10,555 bases of DNA from Porphyrobacter sp. (GTDB lineage: Bacteria; Pseudomonadota; Alphaproteobacteria; Sphingomonadales; Sphingomonadaceae), in the NCBI GenBank assembly GCA_021732945.1, contig JAKFWB010000002.1, positions 1 to 10,555 of the forward strand. Direction: 5' to 3'. Shown here piece after piece: positions 6,879 to 10,555 of the stretch (position 1 is its first letter; every line of letters starts with the position of its first letter). The notes under the pieces were generated by a model that was not told the origin of the DNA, ran no database searches, and saw only the letters and a list, made by a program, of their open reading frames with translations. Both the position numbers and the translations under genes were made by a program.

Positions 6879-7795
6879 GGGATCGGCGCCTATCGAAGAG
6901 CAGCCGGGCTTTGCCGCCTTATCGGGTCAAGATCGCAGACGTTCTCGATGCCCACCACGCGCGCCTTTCAAAGACTGGTCGCGGAGACAGGTTTCTGTCC
7001 TCGATGCAGCACATTCTTGAATTCTGGAAGGATGCGTGTCTCGACGCGATTACGCCTGACGCCGTGCTGGACTACGAGAAGGCGAATGTTCGGAGCGACA
7101 AGAAGCCCGGTCGATCGCGGGCGACAATCCGCCGTGAGCTGAGCGACCTCAGGGCGGCCGTCAAGGCGGCGGCGGTCAACCACAAGGTTCACGCGATCGT
7201 GTTCCCGAAGCTTCCCCGCGATGGAGCACCGCGGAAGCGCTGGCTAAAGCGGCACGAGTTCGATCAGCTGTTCGCAGAGGCAGCCAAGGAATATCGCGCT
7301 GCCGAGCCACTCCAGCTGTTTCTGATGATCGCCTACTACACTGGCGCGCGCAGCGGTGCCATCATGGACCTGCGTTGGTCGAACATCGATTTCGACCGGA
7401 ACGTGATTGACTACCGTCTGCCCGATCGCGGTGAACTGATCGTCGACCACAAGCCGCGGGCGGTAACGCCGATGGCGCCGCCACTGCGAGCCTATCTGTT
7501 GCAGCGATACAAAGCCTACGAGAAGGTTCCCGAGTTCGTGTTCCACCAGAAGCTCGACCACACGCGACGCGTCAATTCGGTCGTGAAGGGCTTTCGCGCC
7601 ACGGTGGAGCGATGCGGCTTCAAGGATGTCACCCCGCACACGCTTCGCCACACGAGGGTCACGGAGCTGCGGAACATGGGGATGCACAGCCACCAGGTCG
7701 ATGCATTTCTGGCCATGACCGCCGAGACCCAGGACCGGGTCTACACCCACGCTGACCACAGTGATCTTCAGGCGCTGGCCATGCAGATCGCCTGA
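6722..7795 (+). CDS. Tyrosine site-specific recombinase (island/phage-type integrase)
   Basis: The 357-residue enzyme cuts and rejoins attachment sites to insert or excise the island. I chose the GTG at 6722 because AAGG at 6711-6714 sits at good spacing before it; a TTG at 6698 would add 8 residues. Residues 1-60 form an AP2-like arm-binding region (FYVRYIDPATGQQKDVSTNT). Residues 65-155 form the core-binding SAM-like domain, and 172-350 the catalytic domain. Catalytic residues visible are Arg210 (YYTGARSGAIMDLRW), His306 and Arg309 (PHTLRHTRVTEL), and nucleophile Tyr341 (DRVYTHAD). The usual His/Trp between them appears as Met332 in FLAMTAET, which I recall as normal for related alphaproteobacterial integrases. 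It lies about 1.1 kb from a partial tRNA-Arg, the likely attachment site. Intact. Confidence 0.93.
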   Translation: MPRQSIGPRLVRRSGKPNFYVRYIDPATGQQKDVSTNTRDSEEAQEVLEEFLRDRRLSKSSRALPPYRVKIADVLDAHHARLSKTGRGDRFLSSMQHILEFWKDACLDAITPDAVLDYEKANVRSDKKPGRSRATIRRELSDLRAAVKAAAVNHKVHAIVFPKLPRDGAPRKRWLKRHEFDQLFAEAAKEYRAAEPLQLFLMIAYYTGARSGAIMDLRWSNIDFDRNVIDYRLPDRGELIVDHKPRAVTPMAPPLRAYLLQRYKAYEKVPEFVFHQKLDHTRRVNSVVKGFRATVERCGFKDVTPHTLRHTRVTELRNMGMHSHQVDAFLAMTAETQDRVYTHADHSDLQALAMQIA

Positions 7796-7877
7796 GCTGA
7801 TTTATCCGGCTCGGTTCCTCGTCAGCAATCCGTCCGCTCGAAATGGCGCTTCGGCAGGCTGCCATAAGCAGCGGCCC

Positions 7878-8336
7878 TCAATACTGGTCCGCATCCATCG
7901 CCACCAATTCGTCAAGTGCGTCGGAGCGCGCTTGGTCGATGGCGGCTTTGTAGGCGAACACGTCCTCCGCCCTGACGCGCCGGTGCCGCCCAACAAAGCT
8001 GTGCGGGATTTTCTGATTTTCGAGCAGCTTGATGAAATAGGGGCGAGACACGTTTAGCAGGGCGGCGGCCTGCTGCGTCGTCAGCAATTGCTGGATTGGT
8101 ACGATAGCTACCGCATCGCCATTGGCAATGCATCGAAGCAAGTCCAGCAATAGCTCGGACATCGACGGCGTGAGCGGAATTTCCACCAGCTTCTTCGTCC
8201 TGGGATCTGGCACGCACAATTCTACTGCAGTCGACTTTTCGCCCTCGATTAGGCCGCGCAGTGCGCTGGCACATTCCTTGTCCTCGGCTGTTGGCATTTT
8301 GTTGCCGAAGGGCAAGGCGCGGGCTGGCAAGGACAT
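7878..8336 (-). CDS. Excisionase-family HTH protein, antitoxin type, without a visible toxin partner
   Basis: The 152-residue protein starts at the ATG at 8336-8334, preceded by GGAAAAGAG; a second start at Met14 (MPTAEDKE) is possible. Longer readings to 8555 look spurious. Residues 14-80 carry the family-like block ALRGLIEGEKST ... VELCVPDP ... VEIPLTPSMSELLLDLL. Residues about 85-130 form an HTH_17/excisionase-type DNA-binding domain (LTTQQAAALLNVSRPYFIKL, then GRHRRVRAEDVFAYK). Proteins of this length and form usually sit directly before a PIN-domain toxin in type II toxin-antitoxin pairs (family knowledge). Here only 82 bp separate its stop from the convergent integrase, so no toxin can fit. 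It is either an orphan antitoxin or a regulator of the island. The function call is moderate. Confidence 0.78.
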   Translation of the reverse strand: MSLPARALPFGNKMPTAEDKECASALRGLIEGEKSTAVELCVPDPRTKKLVEIPLTPSMSELLLDLLRCIANGDAVAIVPIQQLLTTQQAAALLNVSRPYFIKLLENQKIPHSFVGRHRRVRAEDVFAYKAAIDQARSDALDELVAMDADQY

Positions 8337-8441
8337 GGCTCTTTTCCAAAGACTGCATCCTGGATTGCCGATATTCGAAATAAACGCAACAACGGCGGCA
8401 AAGCTCTCTGAACCCGTAGAACCGCTGGCGAATTGACCAAA

Positions 8442-8455
8442 CCCCGGCAGCGGGG
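8442..8455. terminator. Short GC hairpin, possible weak terminator
   Basis: CCCCG (8442-8446) and CGGGG (8451-8455) can pair around GCAG, with CTTCT following on the plus strand and AAA before it. The T-run is poor. It lies between two divergent antitoxin-type genes, so no obvious transcript needs to end here; it may be a remnant. Confidence 0.3.
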
Positions 8456-8548
8456 CTTCTGCGTGGCAAGTAAGGCCATCTGGATCTGTCGGAGCACTGT
8501 TCCGCAATTGAGCAGTATCGGCTATACATAGATGATCAGGAGACCGAG

Positions 8549-8755
8549 ATGGCAACCCACACTTCGATGCTGCATGTCCGATTGGATGCTGAACTGAAAG
8601 CGCAGGCGATTGAAGCGCTGAGCGCGATGGGCTTGTCGACTTCTGATGCAGTTCGGTTGTTGTTTCACAGGATCGTGGCTGACCAGGCTTTCCCGCTGGA
8701 ATTGCGGGTGCCTAACGCAAATCGACCTGCTGAGTTGCAGCCTGTAGATAAATGA
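8549..8755 (+). CDS. RelB/DinJ-family antitoxin, short C-terminus, no toxin partner
   Basis: The 68-residue protein starts at the ATG at 8549 with a strong ribosome site AGGAGA (8538-8543). A -10-like TATACA lies at 8523-8528. Residues 6-50 are a clear RelB/DinJ ribbon-helix-helix domain: MLHVRLDAELKAQAIEALSA, GLSTSDAVRLLFHRIV and then FPLELRVPNA. This fold binds operator DNA as a dimer. Family members are usually around 80-100 residues, with a C-terminal tail that blocks a RelE/YafQ-type toxin. Here the sequence leaves the family pattern after VPNA and ends within about 12 residues. No toxin frame follows in the 170 bp before the tRNA fragment. It may therefore keep DNA binding but lack its toxin-neutralising part. 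Confidence 0.82.
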   Translation: MATHTSMLHVRLDAELKAQAIEALSAMGLSTSDAVRLLFHRIVADQAFPLELRVPNANRPAELQPVDK

Positions 8756-8900
8756 CGCTACCCAGTGGTGGCCAATTGAGATACATTATGAGCGACCGGC
8801 AATTCCGGTGCACATGAGTTCACAGAACGTCTGAAAGGTTCCATCAAAAAGCGCGGAAATCCGTCAAAGTTCACAAACCGACGATAAGGAAAATACAAAT
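8756..8900. other. Gap between the RelB/DinJ gene and the attachment site
   Basis: No toxin or other gene is visible on either strand. GTTCACA occurs twice (8818-8824 and 8869-8875); such short direct repeats could be integrase arm sites or chance. Confidence 0.3.
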
Positions 8901-8922
8901 GATTCCATATAGTTATGGAATC
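8901..8922. repeat. Perfect 9-bp inverted repeat beside the tRNA fragment
   Basis: GATTCCATA (8901-8909) and TATGGAATC (8914-8922) form a perfect stem around TAGT, ending 5 bp before tRNA identity begins. It could be a recombinase or regulator site on the island side of the attachment junction. No T-run follows, so a terminator is unlikely. Confidence 0.6.
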
Positions 8923-8927
8923 TGGAA

Positions 8928-8975
8928 GCCCTCCGAAGGCAGAGGTCACAGGTTCGAATCCTGTCGGGTGCGCCA
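8928..8975 (+). other. 3' half of tRNA-Arg(CCG): probable attachment-site scar of the island
   Basis: The segment reads as the downstream half of a tRNA. The anticodon loop CTCCGAA (8931-8937) has anticodon CCG at 8933-8935. The 3' anticodon stem GGCAG (8938-8942), variable loop AGGTC, and T arm ACAGG-TTCGAAT-CCTGT (8948-8964) follow. The acceptor strand CGGGTGC (8965-8971), discriminator G and an encoded CCA (8973-8975) complete it. The 5' half is absent: no GCACCCG acceptor strand or D arm lies upstream. Only GCC (8928-8930) of the 5' anticodon stem is kept; the next two bases do not pair. This is the expected duplicate left when a tyrosine recombinase crosses over at a tRNA anticodon loop. 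It is not a working tRNA. Confidence 0.88.
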
Positions 8976-9288
8976 GATTCTTCAAAATTCTCCTGACGGC
9001 GAAGAAGAAGGTGCTTTAGCCAACTCTTCGGAAGTGACCGACCAAGCGGATCTCGTTCTGATATCGAACTCACAATCACCGTCGTCGAGGAGGTGTTCGC
9101 TTCGCTGTAGCAGTTTGAACGTCTAACTGTTCGTCAATCTTGATGCAGCAGGCTCATGTTTGAAAAACGAGTTGCCGCTCAATCATCGGTTATACTGGGT
9201 CGGTACTAACTAGCCGCTTCCTTCATATTTCTTGCGAGTCACCTAGGCTTGCTTCATCATATGAGGATGCGGGGCAGTGGAATTGAAT
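8976..9288. other. Non-coding stretch right of the attachment site
   Basis: I see no gene here. Short frames lack family likeness. A TATACT at 9191-9196 could be a -10 for the PIN-type gene, but no matching -35 stands at normal spacing. Confidence 0.35.
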
Positions 9289-9303
9289 AGGAAAGGCTAG
9301 CCG

Positions 9304-10355
9304 ATGGGCAACGGGCGCCCAGCATCGCGCGCCTCAACATCCCGACCGAAGCCGAAGGGTCCGATGATTATCGCGCAAGGATCGGTCGCCTGCTCGCTGA
9401 GGTCGGAACGCACGTCTACATAGACACGTCGTTCCTGATGTGGGCGACTAAGATCGGCCCGGCGTCGCGCGGCAAACTGCTAGACTGGCTCCGTACGGAA
9501 CTAGGCAATCGCGCACACGTGCCGACATGGGCGGCGCACGAGTATCTGCGGCATCACGTCACCGGCACTATTGTCGGCGAGTTGGAGAAGAAGACGTCTG
9601 AGATCTCGCAACTTGCCGGCGGCACGTTCAACTACTTCCGGCCATTCCTCGACGATCCGGCGCTTCCCGCAGCCGACCCTTGGGACCGATTGCGCTCCTC
9701 GACACGCGACGCGATCAACACGCTCGGCTTACTGGCGGCGGCATCGAAGAAGTGGAAGAACGCTTATCCTGCGCACGCCAGCCAGATCATGGACTACATC
9801 AACGAGCGCGTGCTGCCGGTCCGAGACCTGTTCTCCGACCTGCCGGACATCGCACAGGAAGGTGCTGCCCGCTACGAGGGGCGCATTCCGCCTGGCTACC
9901 AAGATCGGAACAAGAAGGGACAGGCGGACGACGATCCCGACGAAGTCTCGGTCGCCGGTGCGAACAGGTACGGCGACCTCATATTCTGGAAAGAGGCGAT
10001 GGAACATGCCGAGAATTCAGGCGCCAATGCGCCCATAATCCTGACAAACGACCGTAAGAACGACTGGCGCATGGGCGGATTCAACGGGGCGGAGATCGAC
10101 CAAACCATGCTGTCGATCAAGAAGAACTGGCGGCCGGTCCCGGAGATCCACCCCATGCTGTCGCTCGAAGCGAAGTTGGCGGGAATCGAAGAGGTGGCGC
10201 TGATCGACAGCCAGTATCTCCCCGCCTACCTGCGCGGCGTGTACGCAGACCACTTCGGCGCATTCGCCGACGTCGCGATCGTGCCCGACCCGCCAGCCGA
10301 GCCGGACGAGATGCAGCAGCGCCAGACAGCCGTCGCGCGCCGCGCGGCTGAATGA
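9304..10355 (+). CDS. DUF4935-like PIN-domain nuclease, frameshifted near its start
   Basis: PIN-like domains are metal-dependent RNases found in toxins and defence loci. The body is open from 9291 to the TGA at 10353-10355. Counting from the ATG at 9438, acidic residues typical of the fold are Glu35 (VPTWAAHEYLRH), Asp180 (RYGDLIFWKEAMEHA) and Asp205 (IILTNDRKNDW). The first Asp lies before that ATG, in VYIDTSFLMW (codon 9423-9425), so the real protein must start farther upstream. The PIN frame has no ATG, GTG or TTG there. The ATG at 9304 has an excellent ribosome site (AGGAAAGG, 9289-9296) but is one base out of frame and stops at 9421. One extra C in the run at 9318-9320 would join both into about 350 residues starting MGNGRPSIARLNIP. 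This could be mutation, phase variation or sequencing error. No antitoxin is visible next to it. Confidence 0.8.
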
Positions 10356-10358
10356 CTG

Positions 10359-10374
10359 ACCGGCTGACGCCGGT
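10359..10374. repeat. GC hairpin between the PIN gene and the transposase, likely IS end structure
   Basis: ACCGGC (10359-10364) and GCCGGT (10369-10374) pair perfectly around TGAC. It begins 4 nt after the PIN-type gene's stop and lies 5 nt beyond the transposase stop. IS200/IS605 elements carry a subterminal hairpin that the transposase recognises, so this is the likely element end. It may also stop transcription of both convergent genes. Confidence 0.55.
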
Positions 10375-10378
10375 AGGA

Positions 10379-10555
10379 TCATGCGGAGTGGCTGAAGCCG
10401 TTTTTGTGGGTATGTCGGTCGAGATAACGCATGATGATATCATCGGTGATGTTGCCGGATGTGGTTGAGAAGTAGCCCCGTTGCCAGAAGCGCTGGCCCC
10501 AGTAGCGTTTGCGGATGTGCTCGAACTCCTGCTGGATTTTGCGCGACGAGCGCCC
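10379..10555 (-). mobile_element. tnpA: IS200/IS605-family Y1 transposase TnpA, C-terminal part, cut by window edge
   Basis: The last 58 codons of a minus-strand gene are present and end at the TGA at 10381-10379. The sequence SSRKIQQEFEHIRKRYWGQ, then FWQRGYFSTTSGNITDDIIM and RYLDRH, matches the C-terminal part of HUH-type Y1 transposases: the W-(G/A)RGYF-x2-(T/S)-SGN block and the helix after it. These enzymes move single-stranded copies using one catalytic tyrosine. The N-terminal part, with the HUH motif, and the start lie beyond the window. The last residues (HTHKNGFSHSA) are normal for a terminus. It is convergent with the PIN-type gene, with a hairpin between. Confidence 0.88.

Noticed and set aside
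7244..7759. 171-codon minus-strand frame opposite the integrase
   Set aside because: It is the antisense shadow of the catalytic domain, whose Arg, His, Arg and Tyr are in place on the plus strand.
8337..8555. N-terminal extension of the HTH antitoxin-type protein to 8555
   Set aside because: It lacks family likeness and runs into the promoter and ribosome site of the divergent RelB/DinJ gene; GGAAAAGAG before 8336 supports the shorter start.
8928..8975. A complete, functional tRNA gene
   Set aside because: No 5' acceptor strand, D arm or full anticodon stem exists upstream; only the 3' half is present.
8758..9079. Minus-strand frames containing GFEPVTSAFGG and APDRIRTCDLCLRR across 8930-8975
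   Set aside because: These are the well-known false peptides from reading the antisense strand of this tRNA-Arg. They support the tRNA identification but are not proteins.

Overview
The window looks like a piece of a mobile defence island from a GC-rich alphaproteobacterium, most likely in or near the Sphingomonadales. This rests on the high GC (about 65% in hand-counted lines of the hsdM and rhuM genes), codon use, the style of the excisionase/integrase and HTH-antitoxin proteins, and a partial tRNA-Arg(CCG). The taxonomic placement is an inference.

Positions 1-6151 (minus strand) hold one tightly packed type I restriction-modification operon, read right to left: a single-TRD specificity protein (half HsdS), hsdM, a RhuM-family gene, a full two-TRD hsdS, a small unrecognised two-CxxC protein, and hsdR. 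Every junction overlaps (4, 1, 8, 4 and 4 nt), so the six genes are probably translated as a coupled set. hsdR has an in-frame TAA just after its Walker A region, and the correct frame resumes at once, so restriction is probably lost. Methylation, and the choice between two specificity proteins, may remain.

Positions 6152-6554 are the control region. A minus-strand TTGACA-type promoter sits so close to the first ATG that the mRNA may be nearly leaderless. A 7-5-7 inverted repeat touches its -35 box. Further upstream is a striking array of GACCAGGGTGGTC elements at an exact 22-bp period, with the last unit inverted.

Positions 6555-8975 are the mobility end of the island: an excisionase-like HTH gene overlapping a tyrosine recombinase, then two antitoxin-type genes with no visible toxin (an HTH_17/excisionase-type protein and a C-terminally short RelB/DinJ protein), and finally the 3' half of a tRNA-Arg(CCG) gene without its 5' half. 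That fragment is the expected scar of integration at a tRNA anticodon loop. From its orientation, the intact tRNA-Arg should lie to the left of the window in the same orientation.

Positions 8976-10555 lie outside that attachment site. They hold a gap with no recognised gene, a DUF4935-like PIN nuclease gene whose best start is one base out of frame with its body, and the C-terminal end of an IS200/IS605-type transposase with its end hairpin. Overall the defence genes look partly eroded: hsdR has a nonsense codon, the PIN gene a frameshift, and both antitoxins lack partners. The RM methylation/specificity genes and the integrase look intact.
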